A stretch of DNA of 64,000 nucleotides from Norana najaformis (lineage: Eukaryota; Annelida; Clitellata; Crassiclitellata; Hormogastridae), in NCBI GenBank assembly GCA_964023275.1, contig OZ029914.1:49988530-50052529 (forward strand), given 5' to 3'. A program made the translations under genes and the position numbers. Positions 13,001 to 22,349 of the stretch are shown here, piece after piece; the stretch's first letter is position 1, and each line of letters starts with the position of its first letter. The notes under the pieces are model-generated. The model ran no database searches. It had not been told where the DNA came from and was given only the letters and a program-made list of their open reading frames with translations.

Positions 13001-13919
13001 AAGTAATTACTAATTTCTATTGCGCCAGTATCTAATGCACAAGCACCAACCGACGTCACATCAAAGCCAGGCCACAATCAGGTCAATATCCAGTAGTTCG
13101 GTCCAATAAGATAGACAACTAAATACTTGTACCATCTCCATCAATAATGAGACAATGAAACTATAATACCTTATCAGTTATGTGATGGCTACATCATCGC
13201 TATAGCTACTTAAAGAAAATTCATTGCAAATATGTGAACTTTACTTTAAAGAAACGCAATGTACGATTTAAAAACACGAGATTACACGGCAATTTACCAA
13301 AGACAATCAAATGGGCGATGTATTGATCAGGCTGTTGTCGTCTCTTGCTAATAACACAGGTGTAGATTCCGGCGTCGTCGAGTCGAGTTGAATTGGAGTA
13401 AAGATCTGCAGAACCACTTTCATCAACATAGATTCCAAAATGTGTAATATTAAGCCTTGCCTCGTCCCTCCAATTTGTCCAAATAGTTGTTGCCTTGGCA
13501 ATGAATGGTCTTTTAATCGTCCACTCGCTGACTTTGTCGCCCTTACATTTCATTTGCATTCTTTGACCGACAGTAACCGCCGCATTCCATGGACGATCAG
13601 GACTCTTAGCACTTCTTGAAGATCCTGGAAATAGGGTAATACTTGGGTGTAGTGGTGTGTATTTGCCAATAAGTTTCCGTATTTAATACAATTATTATAA
13701 CAGAAGAACATATGAAAGATAATGCTCAACTAAAGAATGCTAAAAACAGACCTGTGATATCTACATCATTGTTGTATATATTCAAACACAAAAGTAACCA
13801 TAATGTTATAAAAGTCTTTGTGAATTTGATAGCGGAAACACCCAAATCATGATAAATGTTAATATTACGAACTTACCATATAGAAGAAAGAGTTCTAAAA
13901 GAAGAAAAGACATCCACAT
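6721..13919 (-). CDS. Gene B: three-Ig-domain transmembrane receptor with ITIM-type tail
   Basis: Exons on the minus strand: signal 13919-13877 (MWMSFLLLELFLLYG), V-set 13624-13298, Ig2 12389-12045, Ig3 8784-8518, transmembrane 7717-7625, tail 7019-6721. All introns are phase 1 with GT-AG. The V domain has the B-strand Cys in MQMKCKG, a Trp in SEWTIK and DDAGIYTCV. Ig2 has FGCAVNYSG and a core Trp; Ig3 has LTCTGYGNP and FECIAKN. The transmembrane core is FAILLLIIPV. The tail has IDYESI and VVYTSL (ITIM fits) plus YSKL and YANI. It is likely a cell-surface recognition receptor signalling through SH2 proteins (inferred). The ectodomain is almost identical to gene C, whereas the tail matches gene E, so the gene looks chimeric. 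Intron 3 holds a 2.5 kb insertion. Confidence 0.85.
7625..7717 (-). CDS. Gene B transmembrane exon
   Basis: A 93-bp phase 1-1 exon with a hydrophobic run from LSLLALFMG to LIIPVMV, then basic RKHTK as cytoplasmic anchor. C (28596-28688) and D (50258-50350) are equal in length and similar in sequence, unlike E, whose membrane exon is different. The B/E-like switch therefore lies in the intron between 7625 and 7019. Confidence 0.8.
8265..8475. repeat. CATA/TATG tetranucleotide microsatellite
   Basis: An imperfect (CATA)n tract sits just after the Ig3 exon in the Ig3-to-membrane intron of gene B. Genes C (27735-28065) and D (49212-49690) have the same tract at the same place. The apparent ORFs across it are repeat translations. 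Confidence 0.9.
8518..8784 (-). CDS. Gene B third Ig exon
   Basis: A 267-bp phase 1-1 exon coding an I-set-like domain: Cys in LTCTGYGNP, Trp in YIWKN, and Cys in FECIAKNH, ending ATIDITIS. About 8 of 267 bases differ from gene C by eye. Confidence 0.85.
9437..11982 (-). mobile_element. 2.5 kb insertion with 17-bp target duplication and one intact ORF
   Basis: The direct repeat ATTATTCTAAATGAATA occurs at 9420-9436 and 11983-11999. The matching intron of gene C (near 26789-26810) has one copy and no insert, so this is a clean, comparatively recent insertion into intron 3 of gene B. There is no poly(A) or poly(T) at either edge. An 18-bp imperfect inverted repeat (16 of 18) lies at 9536-9553 and 11934-11951, and the right-end CAGAAAA also appears inverted near 9507, so a terminal repeat may start about 70 bases inside the left edge. 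It carries a single intronless 567-codon ORF. The length of the duplication is more like retroposition, the inverted repeats more like a DNA transposon; I cannot assign a class. Confidence 0.7.
9752..11455 (-). CDS. Uncharacterised Cys-rich protein of the inserted element, 567 aa
   Basis: A long intact intronless ORF, the largest in the window. Residues 16-63 hold paired CxxC motifs (CYIC at 16-19, CKTC at 60-63), reminiscent of a ZAD-type or treble-clef zinc module. A second possible zinc site is C96/C99/H112/C116. An acidic, serine-rich stretch lies at about 150-175. The central and C-terminal parts have conserved-looking blocks: VICVDLKMVNFLLGQQ, CFLCLWDSR with a CxxC, ILPPLHIKLGLMK and SEEQGERFHQDIK. 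An acidic residue in the VDLK strand, an interposed CxxC and a late EE/ER pair could fit an RNase H-like transposase core, but I do not recognise the family with certainty. The same protein type appears, as far as I recall, as multicopy unannotated genes in other invertebrates, which fits a mobile element. Confidence 0.75.
   Translation of the reverse strand: MATSRRSCINHPDIFCYICGEYTLKANRKPISEFVKRAYVGYFGVKLGDQDKQWAPHTVCKTCIEQLRHWTTGKRSCLKFGVPMVWREQINHFDDCYFCMVNIIGINRNNRHKLSCPDIPSARRPVPHSDIVPVPPFRELPQLSDDDTCMSNIGQDDESEESGGSDSDFQSTSHSERFDQKELSDLIRDLNLSKESSELLASRLKEKNALQPGTKITIYSNREKDLLPFFTEDNNLVFCNDISNLLKKIGLSDYSPDEWRLFIDSSKRSLKCVLLNNGNKFGSIPIGHSIRMKEEYNAISLVLEKIKYKEHQWVICVDLKMVNFLLGQQSGYTKYSCFLCLWDSRAKHEHWTRKDWPSRKDMVVGAQNVIKESLVARDRIILPPLHIKLGLMKQFVRALNKEGSCFEYIVHKLPGITMEKLKAGIFDGPQIRQLMNDPLFIPSMNEIESCAWSSFVLVTKNFLGNKKADNYAQLVEDMLLHFNKLGCNMSIKVHYLHSHLDRFPENLGDFSEEQGERFHQDIKTMENRYQGRWDAHMMADYCWNIMRDCSGRCHTRKSYKRSFFGVE
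12045..12389 (-). CDS. Gene B second Ig exon
   Basis: A 345-bp phase 1-1 exon beginning ESEPQCGMNMS. It has a Cys in FGCAVNYSG, a Trp in SMQWFIRG, and an F-strand Cys in TIICKTG without the usual Tyr before it. Several N-x-S/T sites are present. The protein is identical to gene C's second domain (26399-26743). Confidence 0.85.
12800..13080. repeat. Dispersed repeat in V-Ig2 intron (LINE-like relic)
   Basis: A segment containing the CACGATAGAGTAG...TACGTGGTTACGTTCAGCTGA motif. It is shared with C (25710-26000) and D (47170-47480), and related copies lie upstream of C (24350-24540) and D (45790-46010). An 83-codon ORF over it is not preserved in D, so I treat it as a transposon relic, not a gene. 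Confidence 0.6.
13298..13624 (-). CDS. Gene B V-set exon
   Basis: A 327-bp phase 1-1 exon encoding one V-set Ig domain with canonical B-strand Cys, C-strand Trp and the DDAGIYTCV F-strand. Against gene C about 25 bases differ, clustered in the first 15 residues and around PFIAKATTI (B) versus PFTDTRATI (C). Most changes alter the residue, while flanking introns and the Ig2 exon are almost unchanged. This is probably the ligand-binding domain. Confidence 0.88.
13877..13919 (-). CDS. Gene B signal-peptide exon
   Basis: A 43-bp first exon, MWMSFLLLELFLLYG, ending in phase 1 at a GTAAGT donor. Genes C, D and F have first exons of identical length and similar hydrophobic sequence. Confidence 0.8.
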
Positions 13920-14021
13920 AATTCCCTTTTGTTTTGTCTATTGAATTCAAAAAACCAAATTTGCATTCAAAATATAAAAGTTCGCATTCCGACAAGTGTT
14001 GCGAAAGTAACTGGCATAGAT

Positions 14022-14052
14022 AGGATTTTTCAGTCTATATGTTAGTTTAGTG
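14022..14052 (-). promoter_or_regulatory. Conserved upstream block of gene B
   Basis: Read on the minus strand, this is the motif CACTAAACTAACATATAG plus a following ACTGAAAAA, about 130 bases before the start codon. The same block stands 130-146 bases before the starts of C, D and F. It is a candidate core promoter or transcription start region; no TATA box is assigned. Confidence 0.4.
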
Positions 14053-14356
14053 AGAGGGACTAAAGCGACTTTGTGCAACCGAAACCGTTAAATCGCCTAC
14101 TAGACTCATCATGGGTTTGTAACATGGCAAAGTGATAATGCAAATCATATGACATGTAATTATGCTGATGAAGAATAGAGAAACAAATGTCATTTTAAAC
14201 GCAATATCAGTTTTGGGCCTTATCGTTTGAGACAAATATGGCTCAATTTTCGAAAAGTTGCAACGCTGACATGATGAAATCTATTTTGTCACTCAAGTAT
14301 TTCTGAACACTTGTTTTGATGGTGATTAAGCTAGACTATTCCTAACTGACCAAATA

Positions 14357-14455
14357 CTTCAAAGCGACAGACAGACAAAAAGACAAGCAGACAGGCAGAC
14401 ATGTTAGCAGGGAGGCAGGCAGGCTGACAGACATGCAGATATGACAGACAGATGT
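14357..14455. repeat. Imperfect GACA/CAGA repeat upstream of gene B
   Basis: A degenerate CAGA/GACA tract with a similar tract at the matching position upstream of gene F (39112-39175), so it belongs to the duplicated 5' flank. Confidence 0.75.
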
Positions 14456-14842
14456 GATTAATAGAATGACATTCACTACGCAAATAGCCACACAACGTGA
14501 ATTGCATTGCCGTAGTATTGTAGCTTACAACAAAGTGACTCATACTTGTGTCAATTTGGCAGACCTCAAAACAGATACTGCGCCGAGAACGATTTTCTCG
14601 TGTGTAACAATTATTGTCAAAATTATACGTCCTATACATTGTATTTCAAGGGCCATGATGACTTTCGCACGCCCGTTCTACGCTGTCTCTTACTTTACAA
14701 TCATCTTCTCGCAAAATTAACTCACATTTTTAAAAGTTGTTTTTTTGTCTGTACCCCTTCGTTTGACAAAATGAAATCTTTTTTATTTAATATCAATTAA
14801 GTTTGTTTAAATGTTCACCAAAATCAAGACAAATAGCAATAT

Positions 14843-14885
14843 ATGGAATTCCTATGTTCCTTTTCAGCTAGTTTTTTTCTAACTG
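14843..14885 (+). pseudogene. Orphan signal-peptide exon, plus strand
   Basis: ATG then EFLCSFSASFFLTG, 43 bases, ending in phase 1 at a GTAAAT donor. It has the exact length and phase of the receptor first exons, but no intact V exon follows. The nearest plus-strand V-set remnant is at 20490-20739. It is probably the start of a lost E-like receptor head to head with gene B. The mirror copy on the right arm (about 22800-22870, minus) has lost its ATG. Confidence 0.5.
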
Positions 14886-15569
14886 GTAAATAGGTGAGCC
14901 ACATTATTTGCAATTATTAGCTTTTAAATACCTTCACATTATAGTCGAATTTGGAAATGATTTTTATTTAGAAGATAACCACGAAGAAGATTACGATGTC
15001 ATTTTCAGCTTTTTCAGCAAAATATAAGTGTGACATATGCGTTTTGCAAATAACTAATCTAGAGTCAATCTATTGTGCACTCTTTAAATATTTGTTATCG
15101 CATTTCAAGAAATTTTCGAAAGGGGAAGCTTGCCTGCTCGTTGCTGCAATAGGGTTTTTACTGTCGGGCAAATGATTTAAAAGAAATGTAAAATAGACAA
15201 CGTTTACAAAGTACACTAGTGGACGATTCAGATACCACTAAACTGCAGATTACTTCGATTTTGACAAACTTGAGGGACGTTGAAGAAATTAATAATACAC
15301 ACCTTGGCTTCTTTGCTGATAAAAGTAGCTTCCCATAGTGTTACTCCGGCTAAACACGATGACCCCAAAATCTTATAACTCATGATGAACAAGAGATCGA
15401 AGACTGTTCATAGAGCACTTAGTGGTATGTCAGTTAAATTGTTGAATTGCATGTATGTTGTTACGAGTAGTAACCAGGTGGTTCGCCACAAAAGGTGACG
15501 AAAATGGCTGAAAAAGAGCCTACACTGCTCAGAAATAACCAAAGCTTCTCACAAAGTACCAAACTGACA

Positions 15570-16167
15570 CCCACGCAGTGTGGAGACTTATAGACTATTT
15601 AAGACCAAAATGTCATACAGGACTGAGAACCAAAACCAAATCTGAACAAAAGTTTCACAAGGTACATTTTAATGGTCGACTTTGCCGCCAACAATTCCAC
15701 CCTCAGCTGTTACAAGCGCCTTTTAATGTAACACAGAAGGTTTGCAGTATCTTGAAGAAGTAATGTATAGACCAGTGTGCTTCAAATCGTACTTTTAGCT
15801 GTTTTAACTTTCAAGAAGCACAGTAATCTTTATCATTCAATCACCCCGCTCTAACCGCTCATCCTCTTATCTCACTCTTGCTGGTTCTCAATAGCTACAA
15901 ATCTTAAGTTCTCTAACCGATCCTGATGTAATGCTGCAACTGGACTCTAGAGCGATCTTCTTCCTAAATTTAGCATATTCCTCGAACCTCTATCCCTTCT
16001 GCCGTTTCTCCACCATCATCTGTTTCTTTCCCCTCTGTCCATTAATCCTCAGGCTTTCCATTCAAAAATGAAGTACTCCTTAACAAGAAATCTTACCTTG
16101 ATCTATCCAATCCGCTGCCTTCCCATTTCTCTGAACCCAAGCACAATCCACAGCGACAACTCCTCTG

Positions 16168-16228
<61 letters not shown>

Positions 16229-16360
16229 CTTCTGGCCAATTGACTCTGTTCTTTCTAGGGCATCTTTGGTCAAGCCCTCTGACTTCAACCAGAGCTTGTG
16301 AATAAGCTGGTGCCCCGCGCTTAGCTACAAAGTAGCGCATTAGAAACTTTCGAGATTAGT
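15570..16360 (+). repeat. LINE 3'-end relic
   Basis: Stop-ridden plus-strand sequence resembling a non-LTR element 3' end, closing with a GCTGGTGCC...TAGCGC tail. The same tail is seen near 29170-29215 and 50775-50815. Bases 15770-16070 match 21600-21890 in inverted orientation. Confidence 0.55.
16170..16225. repeat. (CT)n dinucleotide microsatellite
   Basis: An almost perfect CT run of about 55 bases inside the LINE relic. ORFs on either strand here are serine-leucine or arginine-glutamate repeats with no gene behind them. Confidence 0.95.
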
Positions 16361-16559
16361 AGAACGATTATGAACACGCATTTCCCAAAAACCTTTTAAA
16401 AGCCAAAGTGCACCATGCAACTGCACTCAGTGACATTGGTTGAAATATGAGCCAGTGAGATAACCGGTAAACTATTTGAATCCTAGGCAATAACATCCCT
16501 TAAACGGCGCACTGTACTCCGTGTTGGCCATCAAATCAGGATCGTTTAAAACATAAAAC

Positions 16560-16735
16560 AATTAACATTCATTTGAAGTTTAGACACACCATAAAACTAC
16601 AAGATCCTAATTTACATCCTCTGAGTTGCACCTGTAGGTAACGAAATTCTAACTGCAGATGGTACACTGGGTTGGAAACCCAGGACGCAGGAGTGAAAGC
16701 TGATGGCATAATCGACTAAGGGTTTCATTCACTTT
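16560..16735 (-). repeat. tRNA-SINE-like element, left arm copy
   Basis: The minus strand reads a B-box-like GGGTTTCCAACCC followed by CTGCAGTTAGAATTTCGTTA, matching the plus-strand element at 21290-21440. The two copies are mirror images about the inverted-repeat centre. Confidence 0.45.
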
Positions 16736-17129
16736 TTATGCCACTGAAGCACTAGGATATTATGCCAATGAGCAGTTATTGGAGGGTTGCCGTCTGCTTA
16801 CACTTATGGGTCTGCTAAGATTTTCCGTAAATGTGCCGCATTTAGTACGGGATTAAAACAAACCAACTATATACGAATGTGTCTGCTGAAATACTTTGTG
16901 CTTAACGGTATTACACACCGTTCAGTGCAGTTAATTTCGCTATGCTACCCTAAGCATTGGCTGTCGATAATAGACTGAATCATGCTAAGTCTTTATTACA
17001 CCCTTAACCAAACGACATAAATATAATGATGAGCGTAACTTTCGACTTTAGAAAAATCATTTGATTTTATAAATAAGCAACTGGTCTTCAAGTATATAGA
17101 TACCAATGCACCACATGGTGGCCTGCATT

Positions 17130-17490
17130 GGAAAATTTTTAATTTTTTTCTATATAGAGTCCTTCCTGTTCAAGTTTGCACATTCGGCATCGCAGCTTCT
17201 TCATTCATCTTTGCCCATTGCTAGTCTTTCAGTCTCATCCCACGACATCTACAAACATCTCAGATTGTCTCTGATGGTTTCTCGATAGTGCTTTCTTCGT
17301 CTTCCTTCCTCGTTTTCCCTTCAAGGAAGCAGGTCAACACTTGGTTGGCTCTCCTATTTTTATCCATACAAATTGCATGTCCCTTCAACTTCACTCTTCT
17401 TTTTCTGATGATATTCTTTACTTCATCTTATCCTGTCCTGTCTCTTTTTCACACCACAAAAAGTGCACAATTCTTCTCAGTCATTTAAAA
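17130..17490 (+). repeat. Non-LTR retrotransposon fragment
   Basis: Reading frames here (for example TLLFLMIFFTSSYPVLSLF) match frames on the minus strand at 19570-19865. They are decayed copies of one repeat in inverted orientation; no complete domain is left. Confidence 0.45.
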
Positions 17491-17499
17491 CTATATCAA

Positions 17500-19560
17500 A
17501 CTTTATGAGTAAAATCCAAAAATTTGGCCCTCTCCACAATTTTCGTAACATTTAGGCGATATACAGCCTCTAAGTGGATATTTGGAATTCCATCAACAAC
17601 TACGACGTAGTCACGACATCATTGCTTCCATGAGACCAAAGTTTCTCAGTGGAAGTAAGGATCATCAAATTATACTACTCTTCAAAAGTCTTACAAAATT
17701 CTAATGGAATATAATATCGTCAACTCTAATCTGAAATATACAATCTAATATTGATAAGCCTGCTTGACCACTGTTGTTCATGCAGGAGAGCGGTCAATAA
17801 CAGCTGAGAAATTAAGGCCGGCATGTGCGTCTGCTTAATATCCTGACCCAAATATTGGGAATCAAATGTTTATGTCAAACGTATGAACAAATATTTGCAT
17901 TAAATTGAGAGTTTTACTCCAATTTTGCATTGGTTTTTTTGGTTCCTTCCTTGTGCAAGCTGTGCCTTGAAACATCTGATCATCGTATCTCACAATTTGA
18001 CAATACAATTTCTCAGCTTTATATAGCAGGTAATGAGTATTAAACTAACATATAAATGTTTTCATCTTTCGAATTTACGAAAAAGGCCTAGTCGTCATAA
18101 TTCGTAGTACTAGAAGCAAAGTTTAAATTTTATTTTAAAATGTTATGGATTAAGTCAGCCTATGCTATTATTAAATAATTTTTTTCTTCATTGTATGTGA
18201 AGGCTAGGGTAATATTTCCGTGATATTCAGTTAATTTTACAAGATCATTCATTCATTCATTTATTCATTCAGTCACTCTATCACTCATTTAATGTGTATT
18301 GTGCCTGTTCAAACTATCAAGTTAATAGTGAATCCAGCTCAGCCTAGGCGGAAGAGAATTTTAAAGCATTGATAGAAGCTGCATGAAGTTTCCACAGTTA
18401 GAAGATGCAGCTAATAAGGATGTCCTTTCTAACTAAATGGCCTAATTAACAAGAAGGCCGGTCGAGCCCAACGACGAATGCCCAACAGATGGCTGTTTTC
18501 AAACCAGAGCAATTGCATGGGCTACAGTTTAAACCGTACGAGTTTAATTAAACGAAAGCCTCGAAATTATCATATTTGCTGTCCTATTTGCAAAAAGATC
18601 GACAAATCACTCGCAGTTGCTACAATAATGGTTCATGTGCAAGTAAACGGCAAATTGTGATGATTAGCTCGGGCAGGATCCTATGCTAGTTGTATCGTTA
18701 AACATTGCATTTATGACCGCATTGTTTTACTTTCTCTATAAATCCACCACTTACAATCTCTATAACGAGTTGCTTTGAATGTTGACCAATATTGAAGAGT
18801 TATAATGAGTGGCCTGATGACAAACATCAGAAGTTCGTATCCCACTTCCTCATACCATACTGACTATCATGAGTCTAATCATTTAGTCCACCAACTTCAC
18901 AACAGGTCCTCTGTGCCCTTCTTTCTCGCTGGTCTTTTTCATCTTGATCTTTATATGGTATCTATGGACAACTCATCTCTTATGTTTCTTGACCTTAACA
19001 GGCTAGTGCCCAGCAATTAACTGTTAACTGGAAGTTTTTGAATCTGTAATAACGATTAGTAACTAAAACTTGTCTTCTTGTTAAAGATTCTTAGTCGCTA
19101 GCAATGCGCAAAATAACAAAATATATAACTTTGCCGCCCTTAAATGGAAAGTCTCATCCAAGAAATTTAGAGGCGATTATACATTCAATCTTGTAGGTTT
19201 GGGCAACAATGTGTTGACGAGGTTTGTTAAATTAATGTTTTGTAAATATTGTGTAGAGTACTAATTTGATTATTATAGCGCCCATTGAGGAACTTTGCTT
19301 TCATTGAAGCGGTGATGTCGCTATTATATCGCATTTGTTGCAGGCATTGCAATTGTCTATATAAAGGCGTGTAATAGTACAGAAAAAATTGAATAAAGGC
19401 GAATGGTCTACATTGGGTCAAATGTTAGACTGTACTCATATTTAGATTGAGTTGTCTAACATATATTCTGCTTCATTATCTGCCAAAGATAATATTTTAG
19501 GAACCTACCATGAGTATATTGCATAATTATCGCAACTGTAAAACTGGCAAATGTTAGCGT
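17500..19560. other. Centre of the B/C inverted repeat, no gene seen
   Basis: AT-rich sequence with a short ATTC repeat (18246-18285) and scattered ORFs under 75 codons, none with a recognisable domain or counterpart in the mirror arm. I see nothing coding in it. Confidence 0.5.
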
Positions 19561-19569
19561 TTCTTCACT

Positions 19570-19865
19570 AAAACCACGTTAAGCACACTGTAATATGGAT
19601 GGGAGACCTGGCCAATGACGGTAACAAGTAAGAGAAGAGCAGAGGCAGCTCATCGTAAATTGTTGAGAAGAATTCTGCACATTTCGTGGTATGGGAGACA
19701 GGATAGGATAAGGGGATGTAAAGAATATCAGCAGAAAGAGAAGACTTAAATTGGAGGGATATGTAATTCGTATGGATAAAGATAGAAGAGCCAACTAAAG
19801 GATAACCTGGATCCTTGAAGAGAAAAAGAGGGAAAGAAGAACAAGAATGCACTGCAGAAAGACCA
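19570..19865 (-). repeat. Non-LTR retrotransposon fragment, inverted partner
   Basis: The minus strand gives frames with FTSPYPILSPI and LQGSRLSFSWLF, alike those of 17290-17490 on the plus strand. Frameshifts break the frame several times. Confidence 0.45.
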
Positions 19866-20489
19866 TCTTACCATGAATTTTATGCATTTCTCCTTCTTAT
19901 CTAATTTAGCTTTTGTTAATATCTTATGCAAGCACCTGAGGTCTGCCTGGCTAACCATTATAATATAGCCACCTGAGCAAAGGCTTAACCACATAATTGA
20001 AAAGCAGCAACATACATAAGTAACATATAGTATTACTGGTGTTTTGACTTTTCGATGGTATTTTGCAGAATGTGGCTATTTGGATTGCAATTTTTCTGTA
20101 CGTTTATGTTAGTTAAGATAAAATATTCATTTGCACATCGTACTTAAGACGAAATTGCCTGATGGTCTTGTGATAAAGCGTCCATCACTGCGTATGTAGA
20201 AAAAACTCAGTAGTCTAGTGAAATAAGCACAACGATCATGAAGGTTAGCTATTTGCTAACAAATATTAATAGATTTGTAATGCAACTGAAAATCATTAAG
20301 ACTGTTTCCTCTGTTTGACAAAGCCCTTACCAAAGAGATGACTACATTGCCATTTAATAAGTTAACGATTTGATGTGCTTCAATGGTAAACTCGCATTCG
20401 TATATTTGAGTTTGGATGTGAAACAGGCAACAGAAAATAGGACAGTAAAAAGGTTACATACAATAGAAATTCTTGCATACTTTTGATAC

Positions 20490-20739
20490 TGAACTATGAG
20501 ACGACTCAGTGGAGCATTACCCCACTCGGTCAAAAGACGTCATCGGTTATATACAACGGTGGCGCAGTCTCAAACAACTTCAAATCCAAATTCCATGTAA
20601 AAATCCACAGGGTCTGGTCAGAGTAATCTGACAGCCAAGACCATCGACATAACAGATGTTGAAATCTACGTATGTGTTATACATAACAGAGCAAAAATCC
20701 CGGATCGAACAAATCCAGTTGCAGTAACAGCAGAATTAG
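20490..20739 (+). pseudogene. V-set Ig exon relic, gene-E type
   Basis: No intact ORF covers it, but two frames joined by one frameshift near 20608 read a V-set domain: ETTQWSITPLGQKTSS then SNLTAKTIDITDVEIYVCV and VTAEL before a GTGAAT donor. Gene E has ETTQWSF..GQKTSW and AELVVLG in the same order. The B-strand Cys region upstream is lost. It is a remnant of an E-like receptor on the plus strand; no second or third Ig exon was found after it. Confidence 0.7.
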
Positions 20740-21284
20740 GTGAATGAACCTCAAATGATTCCCTAAATGAGTGTGTTTATTGATTTCTTCAATTAAAACA
20801 GGCTTATGTACTCTATGTAATATATTGTGTTCTCCCAAAGGATTTTTTGCATAGCTCTAACTTATATGACGACTCTATACCAAGCATATAAACTTATATG
20901 ACTTGAAATACTGCAGCAAAACGAACTGTTTAAACCAGTGAAATGCGTTGATTCAATTTTGTTCAGACTTAATGTGATTTCTAAAGTTGAAAGCTACGCT
21001 TATGTAGTAACATCATTTGGGTAGTCGTGTAATAAAAAATTGGCATTATTGAGACTACGTTTGGACAGTCATCTTGTAGATATTTTGCTACCTCTTTTTA
21101 TCTGCGCTGTGCGTTGTACACATGGACAGACTAACACGAACATAAAAGACTTGTTTTAACCCCGTACGAAATGCGGCATTATTACTGGAAGGTTTTAACA
21201 GACGCGTAATTTTAATCAGACGACCACCCTCCAAGAGCCATGCATTTACATAATATATTTGTGCTTTAGTAACGTAAAATGTAA

Positions 21285-21440
21285 ATGATCAACTCAGTCG
21301 GTTATTCTAACAGATTTCACTGCGGCGTCTTGGGTTTCAATCCCGGTGTATCATTTGCAGTTAGAATTTTGTTACCTAATCAAGCAAATCAGAATATGTA
21401 AATTAAGGTATTGTAGTTTTGATAGTGTGCTTAAGCTTCA
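21285..21440 (+). repeat. tRNA-SINE-like element, right arm copy
   Basis: ACTCAGTCGGTTA resembles a tRNA A-box region and GGGTTTCAATCCCGG, 30 or so bases on, a B box. A non-tRNA tail continues after it. The tRNA-like part lacks a convincing acceptor stem, so a SINE head is likelier than a working tRNA. Confidence 0.45.
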
Positions 21441-21599
21441 AATGAATGTTAATCCAGTCTTGTTTCGTTTAACTATGATTTGTTGGCGAACACAGAATGC
21501 GCTGATGTATTTATGGGAAGTCATTGCCTAGAACTCTAACAGTTTACCGGTTATGTCTCTGGCTGAGTTACCAGACAATGTCACAGGATGCAGTTGCAG

Positions 21600-21900
21600 G
21601 GCACACTTTGGCTTGTAGAAAGTTTGTAAAAAATACGCATTAGTAATCGTAGAAGTAATCTCGAAAATTTCTAATGCACTAGTAATAGATAGAGTGGCTT
21701 CAGACAGATGATGGTGGGTGAACGACGGAAGGGACAGAAGAACAAGAATTTACGATATTCGGAATGTAGATCGTTCCAAAGTTGTGATGTAGTGTGGTAC
21801 ATTGATTGGTTAAAGAATTTAAGGTGCAACAATGTGGGAAGAGAATGAACGGGTAGAGCGGGGTGATTGGATAGCAAAGATTACTGTGCTTCTTTCAATT
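21600..21900 (-). repeat. LINE 3'-end relic, inverted partner
   Basis: The minus strand contains SQLWNDLHSEYR, typical of the C terminus of L2/CR1-type LINE proteins (xLWNxLP). It is homologous to 15770-16070 on the plus strand. Confidence 0.6.
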
Positions 21901-22349
21901 TAAAGAAAGCTTAAAGTATGATTTTAAGCACATTGGATAACATTATAATTTTGTCGGGTAGGCCTACTTCAGCGCTTTGGTAATATATTGGAAGGCGCTT
22001 GATACATCACTGTAACATTGATGTCTGGAAATGTTGCACAACGACTGCACAGTTGGAAGCAAAGTCGACCTTATGAAAAGATACTTTGTGTAACTTTTGT
22101 GTAGACTTGATTCTGGAAGTCTATCGTGTGTGACATTTTTGACAGTGTCTTGACTAGTTTGTTAGTCTCCCTCCGAGGATGACAGGTTTTTCTGAGTCGT
22201 TTTCTTTCTTTGTGAGCCGTTTTCGTTCTTTGTGAGCCATTTTGGTTGTTTTATGAGGCATTTCTCGTCGTTTTTCGTAACACCACATTGTACATTCTAC
22301 CAAAGGCAATCAAGTTTTTGCTGTCTTGTCCACAGCGAACGAATAGATA

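Noticed and set aside
12826-13077. 83-codon ORF nearly identical to one at 25712-25963
   Set aside because: It is within the V-Ig2 intron and the D counterpart (47170-47420) is frameshifted; treated as a repeat relic.
14047-14235. 62-codon ORF nearly identical to one at 24585-24773
   Set aside because: It lies in the duplicated upstream flank. The D and F versions of the flank are broken by stops, so similarity reflects recent duplication, not coding constraint.
16068-16340. ORFs with poly Ser-Leu (plus) and Arg-Glu (minus)
   Set aside because: They span the CT dinucleotide run within a LINE relic.
21285-21352. Possible tRNA gene
   Set aside because: A- and B-box-like sequences are present but no acceptor-stem pairing was seen, and a diverged copy occurs in the mirror arm; a SINE head fits better.
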